NCBI GenBank assembly: GCA_019637585.1
Contig: JAHBVL010000003.1
Coordinates: forward strand, 401,827 to 465,826
Origin: Thermomicrobiales bacterium
GTDB lineage: Bacteria > Chloroflexota > Chloroflexia > Thermomicrobiales > UBA6265
DNA length: 64,000 bases
Direction: 5' to 3'
In this document: one piece after another, positions 9,301 to 15,775 of the stretch
Layout of the letters: every line of letters starts with the position of its first letter
How positions within the stretch are numbered: the first letter of the stretch is position 1
Made by a program: the position numbers and the translations under genes
Notes under the pieces: generated by a model
Databases searched by the model: none
What the model saw: only the letters and a program-made list of their open reading frames with translations
What the model was told of the DNA's origin: nothing

Positions 9301-11583
9301 GGGAGTGTCCGGCAAGCACTCCTGGCAAGCCGTGCAGACATCGCCACAGGCCGAGCAATTGTCGTTTGTGCCGAGGACCGTGCAGATCAGGCCCCCGTTG
9401 TCCGGGCAGCAGACGTCGCCGGCATCGCAGGTGTCATGCGTTTCGCCGGCCGTACCAGTGATCGTGCAGTTGTACGGCGTGTACCGCCCGCTGGTGCTCG
9501 TCCCTTGTTCGCATGTCATGCAGTCGGGGCACGATTCGCACTCGATTTGGCACTGTTCGGAGTACTCGAACTTCATCCAGCAGACGAATGGCGCCTCTCC
9601 CGCTCCTCCCGAATTGAGCAGGCACTCGCCACAATCGCCGCAGGGATCTATCTCACGCTCCCTGCAGGCAAATTCACCCTCGTCTTCGTCGAAGAAGCAC
9701 TCGCCGCAACCGCAATCGAAGTCCTGCGGGCAGAGGCAGGTGACTCCCTCGACGCAGACCAGATCGTTCCCTTGCGGGCAGCAGATCGACCCGTCGCCAC
9801 AGTCGTTGAGCGGGTCCTCTCCTGCCGGCACGCCGAAACAGAAACCGTTGATGCAATACCGGCAGTCCGGGCAGTCATCGTAGGGGTCGGTCCCGTTCGG
9901 AACCAAGAGGCACAGTCCGTCGCCATTGCAGGCATAGCAGTTGTCGCAGCCGGTGTACTGCCCGGCCGGAAGGCTTTCACACGAGAATCCGTTGCCGTCG
10001 ACCAGGCATTCCTCGCACACGGTGCAGGCGGCCGCGTTGATCGTGCATTGACCGGTTTGGGTGTTGCAGGTGCCGCAATCGCCGCAGCAGGTCGGACTGG
10101 TCCGGCAGTCGAACGCACAACCATCGCTATCCGCATCCATGCTGGTTGGCAGACAGACATGGCAGGCGGAGCAGAGGTTGTCGTTTGGCGTATGGACGCA
10201 CCCGGTTTGCGGATTGCACGTATCCACCGTGCAGAGAATGTCGTCATCGCAGCTGATCACTGTGTAGATGCAGCCGAGCTCGCCCTGTTCCGGGTCGGCA
10301 TTGCAGGTGTCGGCCGTGCAGGCGTTGAAGTCGTCGCAGAGCGCCGGCACCTCCATGCACACCCCATTCAGGCAAAGAACGCTGACGTAGGTGTTGCCTT
10401 CGCAGTAGTCGGGCGGGCAGCCACTCTCGTCGACGCAGCATTCAGCGTCGGCGGCGGCGCAATACTCGGCCCCGTCACCATCGACACAGCACTGAGGCAG
10501 TCCCGCGGGACAGTCGCTCGGACAGGATCCCGTGACACCGTCGGATGCGATCTCGCAGGTCTGGCATCCGCCGCATTGCCGGTCGTCCGGAACGCAGTCG
10601 CCGTCGTCGCAGACACCGCAACCGGTGCAAATCAGCTGCTCATCGCGGCAAACGCCACCGTCGCAAACCGAGCAGAGTCCATGCAGTTCCTGGCAAACCG
10701 GCGTCGAATCGACGCATTGGCTGTTGACGGGATCGGTCGTATCGCAGATATCGCACTCGACCCCGCAGTCGCCATCCGTGCAGCAGGCGTTGTCGGCGAT
10801 ACAGATCGCCACACCGCCGCGATGACAGCATTTCGTGCCTGACGCGCAGCAGAGCGATCCGTTCGACCCGGCGCACACCTCGGCGTCGGCCGGGCAGCAC
10901 TCGTAGTCGACATTGAGCAGACCGTCACTGGTGGGAAGGGTCGTCGCATTCGGGTCATAGCAAACGCCGCCCAGACAACAGGTGCCATCGCAGGTCTGGT
11001 CGATCGGGCAGCAATGTTCTTCGAAGAAATTGGCGGAGCTGTTGAAGATCCTGGCCATGCAGACATAGCCGTCCAGGCAGCACTCCCGGTCGCAGCACTG
11101 GTGCTCGTAGCTACAGCACTCGAGACCGCAGGGGAACTGGTCGGGCTGGGAACCGTCGCAGCAGAAATCGACATTCCCCTCCCGGGCACAGTCGACGGCC
11201 GTCGGGCAGCAGGTGTTGCCGCACGCTTTATAGCCAGGCAAGCAGCAGGTCGTGCCGGCGCAAACTCCGCTCGGGCAACAGTTGACCCCGTCGCAGCTCC
11301 CTTGCCCCGGCGTGCAGCAGACGCCGTTGACGCACCCTCCGGGCGCGCAGCACTGCCCATCACCACACCATTGCTTCGGCAACGGGCATGCCGGAGGAGG
11401 CACGGGCGTGGTGGTGCCGTCACCTGGTCGGCTGCGGGCATCGCGGGCGGCGACGTCCTCGACCGCTGTCTCGACGCCCACCGCAGCGGCGCCGCCGAGA
11501 CCCAGCAATCCCTTGAAAATCGATCGCCGGGACGAACCCGCACCGATCAATTTTGTGATCTGGTCGAAACGCTTGTCATCCAT
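6313..11583 (-). CDS. Giant Tat-exported cysteine-rich protein, paralogue 3 (1756 aa)
   Basis: The ATG at 11583 gives MDDKRFDQITKLIGAG then SRRSIFKGLLGLGG, the same extended twin-arginine signal as its paralogues. Cys reaches nearly one residue in four near the N-terminus. Many CDDGxxCTxDxCxxxxGCxxxP units occur, resembling the Dickkopf-like Cys-rich repeats of myxobacterial and planctomycete surface proteins. A modular Cys-rich region fills most of the chain. Residues about 1634-1664 are (T)TPxPG repeats, followed by a short Cys-rich tail (ACDGNG.VYCGDC twice). No catalytic motif is seen. Size and composition suggest a secreted or wall-associated fibre, adhesin or metal-binding matrix protein; this is inference. 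Confidence 0.88.
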   Translation of the reverse strand: MDDKRFDQITKLIGAGSSRRSIFKGLLGLGGAAAVGVETAVEDVAARDARSRPGDGTTTPVPPPACPLPKQWCGDGQCCAPGGCVNGVCCTPGQGSCDGVNCCPSGVCAGTTCCLPGYKACGNTCCPTAVDCAREGNVDFCCDGSQPDQFPCGLECCSYEHQCCDRECCLDGYVCMARIFNSSANFFEEHCCPIDQTCDGTCCLGGVCYDPNATTLPTSDGLLNVDYECCPADAEVCAGSNGSLCCASGTKCCHRGGVAICIADNACCTDGDCGVECDICDTTDPVNSQCVDSTPVCQELHGLCSVCDGGVCRDEQLICTGCGVCDDGDCVPDDRQCGGCQTCEIASDGVTGSCPSDCPAGLPQCCVDGDGAEYCAAADAECCVDESGCPPDYCEGNTYVSVLCLNGVCMEVPALCDDFNACTADTCNADPEQGELGCIYTVISCDDDILCTVDTCNPQTGCVHTPNDNLCSACHVCLPTSMDADSDGCAFDCRTSPTCCGDCGTCNTQTGQCTINAAACTVCEECLVDGNGFSCESLPAGQYTGCDNCYACNGDGLCLLVPNGTDPYDDCPDCRYCINGFCFGVPAGEDPLNDCGDGSICCPQGNDLVCVEGVTCLCPQDFDCGCGECFFDEDEGEFACREREIDPCGDCGECLLNSGGAGEAPFVCWMKFEYSEQCQIECESCPDCMTCEQGTSTSGRYTPYNCTITGTAGETHDTCDAGDVCCPDNGGLICTVLGTNDNCSACGDVCTACQECLPDTPEGGDGPVVYTCQGRLDEDDVGPVCGECGTCVAGEGRDYTCAENNNYSCGASCMDCKVQSGDEPSPTDRWDCVPDDDLCVGYSDCVTAVCNPEGSEGGETGDGCVVTPIANFCPTCQMCDEDEGCIPDVTQDDDPCGTGDCQWCSNGVCVNVPPGTDPLEDCGDQVCCPSGNVMICADFCGQCDTDDDCSDLTVETNCVEGFCDIVDGIGTCRERAFAGPGPMPVCREAVGECDLPAFCLPGVMGICPDNQFVDQGEPCGTCMVCDGEGACVADTGAACQDDDDRICTTGVCSALGVCEPTPNHGSCIGSPDNICWVCDPGATGADPTSGCVFDCSADSDACCPDVSACLVRSCQGTSCSAPVDSCQLGYVCIDGECVCDDTACAGVLVGPGGLCCMVDGVSTCVPEAACCDEDDPTTCAACDNECKRPICSGYACNCNTNIGDGLSFPCDGEPNGFCCAGVCTEFGVIPNCAFCGDTCSDNNACTEDTCLPNGSGGAGTCQHADITCDDGDACTTDSCDLENGCQYEPVNCDDGNPCTIDTCNPQSGCVHTPVNSGDDCIGQPGVCCPTVPGGPLQCQAGTSCGTPCTAQGNQCNVPPTGIDPQCYYCHTGLGVCQVRLDGYEVIDGGFVVGMCCLGVYRPGRDACCDGGDCVGPCYTGTCNTQHLCDIVPGSCPSATEICCRGHCKAASASGTPDGGGNICPVCQVDSDCCSGCCHYAPNWGFSSSQRPGCCDGQTGSGTSLACQGIQGHCHNPDTSFNTSYPCRDCIPNGAYCDGTHNCCNGSCNMSTNRCPGSLGASEFDAVDECPTCETLSCGVHDLGPCGILECGRDYANAVWDDTTDPATCSCTPKDFCADGDIGMVDDGCGSTIDCNVTTTPEPGTTPDPGTTPDPGTTPAPGTTPAPCVPTFCQNVGCGGYADACDGNGPVYCGDCCTPTSCEQVGCGNYANACDGNGDVYCGDCTTQGLPAGADCSATSQCAEGLTCRAGKCRYTR

Positions 11584-12370
11584 CAGACACCGGTCCTTAT
11601 TCCGCGCAACCTCGCTGCCGCGCGCGTGCCCATATCGACGATGGTTGATTCCCATCGCCAAAATTCGCTCTTATACCCCTGAGCTCCCAAGCCTGGCGGA
11701 TAGTACGGATCGGAGAGCGGCAACGTCAAGGCGGTTCAGGCGGCAAATCTATGGAATTCGCGCAACGCGCACGCCTTTTGCCTCAACAATTACCCCGGAG
11801 GGTATCTGCCCCTCTCGCCGGACACTCAGCCTGGGGTCGCCCACAAGCATAAGAACTGATGGCCAAATTGTATACAGTCCCGGCAAAGCATCTGCATCAT
11901 TGACTGATAGCGCCATGTTTACCGATGTCACCGGCGGATTCCCCATCTTCATTGCAAATCAGATCAACAACTGCGCACTTTCCGTCAGCAACTGAAAACT
12001 CACCCGCAGTCCATTCGGACCCTCGAACGGGTCTGTTCGGATATTTAACGGCACGTACGATGATCGTACGGGGGACGAAGGCGGAGAGGCGAATAGGCGG
12101 AGAGGCGGAAAGGAAGACGGGGAGACGGCAAGACCGGTAAACGTGGTTCGGGCACGTGTGGCCCGATGAGGCGAACAGGCGAGAGGCGGAGAGGCGGAAA
12201 GGAAGACGGGGAGACGGCAAGACGGGGAGACGGCAAGACCGGTAAACCTGGTTCGGGCACCTGTGGCCCGATGAGGCGGAGAGGCGAATAGGCGGAGAGG
12301 CGGACAGGAGTCGGCGAGTCGACACTCTCCCCTCTCCCGCAAGGGAGAGGGGCCGGGGGGTGAGGGATAT

Positions 12371-12449
12371 TCCCGCGATGCCCCTATCGGGGCGATACCG
12401 TTGGTCCGAAGGACCATTGCGCCGTGAGCCCGGCCCGTTTACGGCCGGG
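12371..12449 (-). repeat. Four-hairpin structured repeat, copy 4 (truncated, inverted)
   Basis: On the minus strand hairpin 1 (12429-12449), the outer left arm (12416-12428), hairpin 2 with a TTC loop (12403-12415) and hairpin 3 with a changed GATA loop (12380-12393) are kept. The outer right arm is only partly recognisable and hairpin 4 is absent, replaced by the flank of a CCCCTCTCCC hairpin. Stems of hairpins 2 and 3 are unchanged while both loops differ. Confidence 0.65.
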
Positions 12450-12517
12450 CGGGTCCCCCCGAACTCTGCCTCGCCGGACGAACAGGCGAAGAGGCACGTG
12501 GCAACGACGCGCACACT

Positions 12518-12541
12518 CCCCTCTCCCGCAAGGGAGAGGGG
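12518..12541. repeat. CCCCTCTCCC hairpin downstream of RraA-like gene
   Basis: A perfect 10-bp stem, CCCCTCTCCC/GGGAGAGGGG, has a GCAA loop. It lies 14 nt beyond the stop of the minus-strand RraA-like gene and could protect or end its transcript, though no T run follows. The same element recurs at 2698, 5982, 6105, 12329 and 14608. Confidence 0.65.
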
Positions 12542-12554
12542 CCGGGGGTGAGGG

Positions 12555-13226
12555 CTACAACACCCGGTACTTCTCCCACACCTGGCTGAGCAGCGCCCCG
12601 TCGCGCAGGTCCTCGCGGGCGCGGTCTTCCGTGGCGACCTTCTCGAACGCTTTGGCCACGCATTCCTCCGCCACCGCGGCAGGAATCACGACAATGCCGT
12701 CGATTTCGGCGAAGACGATGTCTCCGGGGAAGACCTTCACCCCGCCGCAAACCACCGGGACGCCGAAATCGATACATTGCGTCCGGCCAGCCGCATCGAA
12801 CGGCCGCGCTCCCGTGGAGAAAACCGGGAATCCCAGATCGAGAATCTTGCGCGTGTCGCGATGGTACCCATCCATCACCATGCCGCGGGCGCCACGACCC
12901 AACGCCGCATTGGAGAAGAGTTCGCCCCAGTAGGCCGCCGACGACAACCCGCCCGTGGCCACCACACCAACATTTCCCGGCTGCAGGCTGTCGATCCCGG
13001 CGATGACCTTGGTATAGGGCTCCGGCTTCATTTCATAGATGGGGGCCATTAATATGGTATGCGCGCTGCCAACCAACACCGACCGCGACCCTGGATCGAT
13101 CGGCCGGATCGTCCCCTCCATCACCTGATCCCGAAACCCCAACCCGTCCAGGATGTCCGACACCACCGCCACATACAGCTCCCGGCTCATGCGGTCGAAA
13201 AGGTTGAGTTGGTCTGTAGATGTCAT
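12555..13226 (-). CDS. RraA family protein (4-hydroxy-4-methyl-2-oxoglutarate aldolase-like)
   Basis: The 223-aa product matches the RraA/HMG aldolase family: YVAVVSDILDGLG near the N-terminus, the DGYHRD segment, DFGVPVVCGGVKVFPGDIVFAEIDGIVVIP, and a C-terminal basic/acidic helix. Family members either bind RNase E or, more often outside Proteobacteria, act as divalent-metal aldolases or decarboxylases on 2-oxo acids. The start is the ATG at 13226 because AAGGAG precedes it; a longer frame upstream is translated heptad repeat. It is the last gene of the sugar-acid operon, so an aldolase cleaving the product of the upstream dehydratase is likely, but the substrate is inferred. Confidence 0.85.
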   Translation of the reverse strand: MTSTDQLNLFDRMSRELYVAVVSDILDGLGFRDQVMEGTIRPIDPGSRSVLVGSAHTILMAPIYEMKPEPYTKVIAGIDSLQPGNVGVVATGGLSSAAYWGELFSNAALGRGARGMVMDGYHRDTRKILDLGFPVFSTGARPFDAAGRTQCIDFGVPVVCGGVKVFPGDIVFAEIDGIVVIPAAVAEECVAKAFEKVATEDRAREDLRDGALLSQVWEKYRVL

Positions 13227-13244
13227 GGAGTGCTCCTTGGATAG

Positions 13245-13385
13245 AGTTGATAGTGCATAGTTCATAGTTGATAGTGCATAGTGCATAGTGCATAGTGCAT
13301 AGTTATTTATAAATAATAGACGAAGCTGTTTATCTACCATCTACCATGAACTATCAACCATGCACTATTCACTATGCACTATTCC
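13245..13385. repeat. Inverted heptad array (ATAGTGC/ATAGTTC type)
   Basis: Positions about 13250-13304 are consecutive 7-bp units of the type ATAGTGC, ATAGTTC and ATAGTTG. A perfect TTATTTATAAATAA palindrome follows (13303-13316). Positions 13332-13385 carry the same units in inverted, less regular orientation. The whole gap between the UxaA-like and RraA-like genes can therefore fold into one long imperfect hairpin in the operon mRNA. Confidence 0.8.
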
Positions 13386-14567
13386 CTAAATATGAAACTC
13401 AAAATGCCCCAATTCCTCCGCCCGCGTCAATTCACCATTCGCGGTACGGAGAATCGCGTCGTAGATATCCTCTCCGACCTGGGCGAGTGATTTCTCACCG
13501 GTGACGATCGCGCCGGCATTGATGTCCATGTTGTCGCTCATCCGGGCATAAGTCTCCGGGTTGCCGCAGACTTTGATCACCGGCACGATACCCGAACCGG
13601 TCACCGTGCCCCGCCCGGTGGTGAAAACGACCAGATGCGCGCCGCAGGCGGCCAGCTCGGTCACGCCGTTCGGATCGCTGATCGTCCCGGCGCCGGTCCA
13701 GCCCGCTTCTTCAACATAGAAGGGCGCCAGGAGATGAAGACCTGCTTCAGCCGGCCGTTCCCACGCTCCACCATGCAGCACGCTGCGCACTGGCGTCGAA
13801 CCCGCTTTGCAAACGGCGCCCAACGACTTCTCCTCGATCGTGGTCAGACCACCCTCGATATTGCCGGCGCTGATGGCCCGTTGCCCGGTGCGTACTCCCC
13901 ACTGGCGCGCACTCTGAATCGCCGCAACGATCTCGGACGCAACCTCGGGCGTGGCCGCCTGGCGAACCAGCGCCTCCTCGCACCCGAGCAGTTCGTTTGT
14001 CTCTTCGAAGATCACGGTGCCGCCGGCCCCGATGATGGCATCCGAGGCCAGACCGAGCGCCGGGTTGGCCGCCAGCCCGGAGGTGGTGTCCGAACCGCCG
14101 CACTCGACCCCAACGAGCAGGTCCGCAACACCGATTTCACGCCGCTCGAACGGTTCGGCCATCAACGCGCGGCCTCGTTCGACACCCTGTTCGATCGCCG
14201 CACGCGTGCCGCCGGCTCCCTGGATCGACACCAGCGAAACCGGTTTGCCCATCTCGGCAATCGCCTGGGCGATCTCGGGCGCGTCGGTGCATTCACAGCC
14301 AAGCGACATCACCAGCACGGCGCCAACATTGGGATTTGCCGCCAACCGCAGCATCTTTCGCTGGGCATGCGGGCTGACCATGCAGTCCCGCCACCCAGCC
14401 ACGACCGCATCGTCACCCAGCTGCATCGCCACCCGCCGCGACACTTCCTCCGCGCAAACCACAGTGAAGAGCACCAGCAACCGATTCCGAATCCCGACCT
14501 GACCGTCGGGCCGGAGATAGCCGGAGAAACGAAGGCTGCTAGCACTTGTCTGATCGTGTTGGTTCAT
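13386..14567 (-). CDS. UxaA family dehydratase, large (catalytic) subunit
   Basis: The 393-aa protein belongs to the altronate/galactarate dehydratase C-terminal family (also sulfolactate sulfo-lyase large subunit). The family opening GYLRPDGQVGIRNRLLV, a cysteine-containing LGCECTD segment, VGVECGGSDTTSG and an FTTGRGTVTGSGIVPVIKVCGN region are present. These enzymes dehydrate sugar acids using an Fe-type cofactor. The small SAF subunit is the preceding gene. The ATG at 14567 is the only usable start before the conserved domain, yet no Shine-Dalgarno is seen: the heptad array ends 3-4 nt upstream. Exact substrate (altronate, galactarate-type acid or sulfolactate) cannot be fixed from sequence alone. 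Confidence 0.87.
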   Translation of the reverse strand: MNQHDQTSASSLRFSGYLRPDGQVGIRNRLLVLFTVVCAEEVSRRVAMQLGDDAVVAGWRDCMVSPHAQRKMLRLAANPNVGAVLVMSLGCECTDAPEIAQAIAEMGKPVSLVSIQGAGGTRAAIEQGVERGRALMAEPFERREIGVADLLVGVECGGSDTTSGLAANPALGLASDAIIGAGGTVIFEETNELLGCEEALVRQAATPEVASEIVAAIQSARQWGVRTGQRAISAGNIEGGLTTIEEKSLGAVCKAGSTPVRSVLHGGAWERPAEAGLHLLAPFYVEEAGWTGAGTISDPNGVTELAACGAHLVVFTTGRGTVTGSGIVPVIKVCGNPETYARMSDNMDINAGAIVTGEKSLAQVGEDIYDAILRTANGELTRAEELGHFEFHI

Positions 14568-14569
14568 TG

Positions 14570-14606
14570 TGCATAGTTCATAGTTGATAGTTCATGGTTG
14601 ATAGTC
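14570..14606. repeat. Heptad array at UxaA-large start
   Basis: About five units of the ATAGTTC/ATAGTTG type occupy the -3 to -40 region of the UxaA-like large-subunit gene, where a ribosome binding site would be expected. Confidence 0.75.
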
Positions 14607-14607
14607 T

Positions 14608-14631
14608 CCCCTCTCCCGTGAGGGAGAGGGG
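14608..14631. repeat. CCCCTCTCCC hairpin downstream of UxaA small subunit
   Basis: A 10-bp stem, CCCCTCTCCC/GGGAGAGGGG, with a GTGA loop lies 15 nt beyond the stop of the minus-strand SAF-domain gene and next to a heptad array. It may stabilise or attenuate the operon transcript. Confidence 0.6.
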
Positions 14632-14645
14632 CTGGGGGTGAGGGA

Positions 14646-14936
14646 TTAAGCATCATCCACACTCAAACTCTCGACATTGTGCACATGAACGTGCCGGCCC
14701 ACGTCGATGGCCGCCGTCGCCCGCCCGATCGGCTGTCCATACTTGACCACAGACTCACCCGCGACGATGCCGCTCAGCGCGACCTTATGTCCAAGACCGA
14801 CCGGGTCATGCAATTGCAGACTCCCCCTCGGCCCCGATTTGTCCGCAACACTGGCCACCGCCCCACGCTCCAGATCGCGCAACGCCGTCGCCACATTGTC
14901 CGACTCATGGACTATCAGTAAGTCAGGCGCACCCAC
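14646..14936 (-). CDS. UxaA family small subunit (SAF domain)
   Basis: The 96-aa product has the SAF fold typical of the N-terminal part of altronate dehydratase or the SuyA-type small subunit: LLIVHESDNVATALRDLERG, HKVALSGIVAGESVVKYGQPIG and a C-terminal VGRHVHVHNVES motif. It starts at GTG 14936 with GAGAAGGA about 9 nt upstream. It pairs with the large subunit encoded next, so the dehydratase is split into two chains. The small subunit probably helps bind substrate carboxylate at the metal centre. Confidence 0.85.
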   Translation of the reverse strand: MGAPDLLIVHESDNVATALRDLERGAVASVADKSGPRGSLQLHDPVGLGHKVALSGIVAGESVVKYGQPIGRATAAIDVGRHVHVHNVESLSVDDA

Positions 14937-14960
14937 AACGACGAGTCCTTCTCCCTGTCC

Positions 14961-15017
14961 AATGAACCATCAACTATCAACTATCAACCATGAACTATCA
15001 ACTATGAACTATGAACA
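14961..15017. repeat. Heptad array between rbsD and SAF gene
   Basis: About eight units, on the plus strand GAACCAT, CAACTAT and GAACTAT, are the reverse complement of the ATAGTTG/ATAGTTC type. They fill the gap immediately after the rbsD stop codon. Confidence 0.75.
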
Positions 15018-15020
15018 ACC

Positions 15021-15410
15021 CTACCCACTCACCACAATGATGTTCGCATACGGCACCGTTTCCCCGGTCCGAACCGTCGCCTTCCCGGTGGCCGAGAGCC
15101 GCTTCAGTTCGAGGTGCGACATCCGCTGCACCGGGATTTCCGGACCGACAAGCGCCTCCAGCTGCGCCACCCAGTCTGGACTGGCCACGTCGGCTTCGTT
15201 CGCGACAACGATCCGGTCGATCGCCCATTCGGCGTGAATCGCACTGAGCACGTCCAGCACCGTTGGGATCCCTTCCACCAGCGCCAGATCGATCCGTTGG
15301 GGCCCATCCGGAACGGGATACCCTTTATCGGAGATGGTGAAGTAATCGGTATGCCCGGTACTGGCCAGCAGGTGGGCAAGCGCCGGATTGAGAATGCCGT
15401 CTTTCTTCAC
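15021..15410 (-). CDS. rbsD: D-ribose pyranase
   Basis: The 129-aa product matches RbsD/FucU: GILNPALAHLLASTGHTDYFTISDKGYPVP at the N-terminus with the catalytic His region, a central DLALVEGIPTVLDVL, and a C-terminal RTGETVPYANIIVVSG with the usual Tyr/Asn motif. RbsD interconverts pyranose and furanose forms of ribose so that the sugar can be phosphorylated. The start is GTG 15410, preceded by GGAGGAGAAGG and overlapping the stop of the upstream gene (GTGA). Its place beside an Rbs-type ABC transporter supports a sugar substrate; no ribokinase gene is in the window. Confidence 0.9.
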   Translation of the reverse strand: MKKDGILNPALAHLLASTGHTDYFTISDKGYPVPDGPQRIDLALVEGIPTVLDVLSAIHAEWAIDRIVVANEADVASPDWVAQLEALVGPEIPVQRMSHLELKRLSATGKATVRTGETVPYANIIVVSG

Positions 15411-15622
15411 GCCTTCTCCTCCGGAACCTCGAGTCCCCAGTAACCGAAGTAACGACGTCGCTGGTCGAGCGTCACCTGCTCGCGAAAGTCAAGGGCCGGC
15501 CGCTTGAGAAACACATCGACCTGCGTAGCCGACACCACTTCCCAGCCCTGCGCCCCCAACGCATTGAGCGCCGCTTCTTCAGGCGCGCGTTCGACCCGGT
15601 ACTCCCATGCTGTTGGCTTCAT
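15407..15622 (-). CDS. DUF4177-like small protein
   Basis: This 71-aa protein has the pattern WEYRVE...LNALGAQGWEVVSATQ of the DUF4177 family: a small beta-rich domain with a conserved GWE turn. It is preceded by GGGAGAGG and overlaps the rbsD start by 4 nt, so it is translationally coupled to rbsD. Function is unknown; an accessory role in the sugar operon is only suggested by position. Confidence 0.7.
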   Translation of the reverse strand: MKPTAWEYRVERAPEEAALNALGAQGWEVVSATQVDVFLKRPALDFREQVTLDQRRRYFGYWGLEVPEEKA

Positions 15623-15633
15623 TCGTACCTCTC

Positions 15634-15700
15634 CCCCAGGTCAAGACCTGGGGCTAAACGACACGAAGTCCCTCCGGGACTGAACCCACGTCCCTAGGAC
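15634..15700. repeat. Three-hairpin intergenic element
   Basis: CCCCAGGTC/GACCTGGGG is a 9-bp stem with an AA loop (15634-15653). GTCCC TCC GGGAC follows (15668-15680), then GTCC CTA GGAC (15690-15700). It lies between rbsC and the DUF4177-like gene and resembles widely dispersed REP-like palindromes; it may stabilise the upstream transporter mRNA. Confidence 0.6.
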
Positions 15701-15726
15701 CGTCCCGGCCCCAAAAACGACGCATC

Positions 15727-15769
15727 GATGAACCATCAACTATGAACCATGCACTATCAACTATGCACT
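15727..15769. repeat. Heptad array downstream of rbsC
   Basis: About six units of the same 7-bp family (on the plus strand GAACCAT, CAACTAT, GCACTAT) lie just beyond the rbsC stop. Confidence 0.7.
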
Positions 15770-15775
15770 TCCCCC

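Larger units (their letters stand above)
11584..12554. other. Repeat-dense intergenic block 3
   Basis: No gene is credible in these 971 nt. The first 450 nt, upstream of paralogue 3, are mostly unique and relatively A/T-rich, with a TGTATACA palindrome (11869-11876). A perfect 17-bp palindrome, CGTACGATGATCGTACG, lies at 12054-12070. Then come GAGGCG-type runs (12075-12300), two short quasi-palindromes (12146-12170, 12251-12275), a CCCCTCTCCC/GGGAGAGGGG hairpin (12329-12352), a truncated inverted four-hairpin element, and a second such hairpin (12518-12541). Confidence 0.75.

Noticed and set aside
12439-12777. Frames in the repeat block before the RraA-like gene
   Set aside because: Translations of G-rich hairpins and heptads, with no start signal.
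13245-13385. N-terminal extension of the RraA-like protein up to 13340
   Set aside because: The added 38 residues are translated heptad repeats; AAGGAG directly precedes the inner ATG at 13226.
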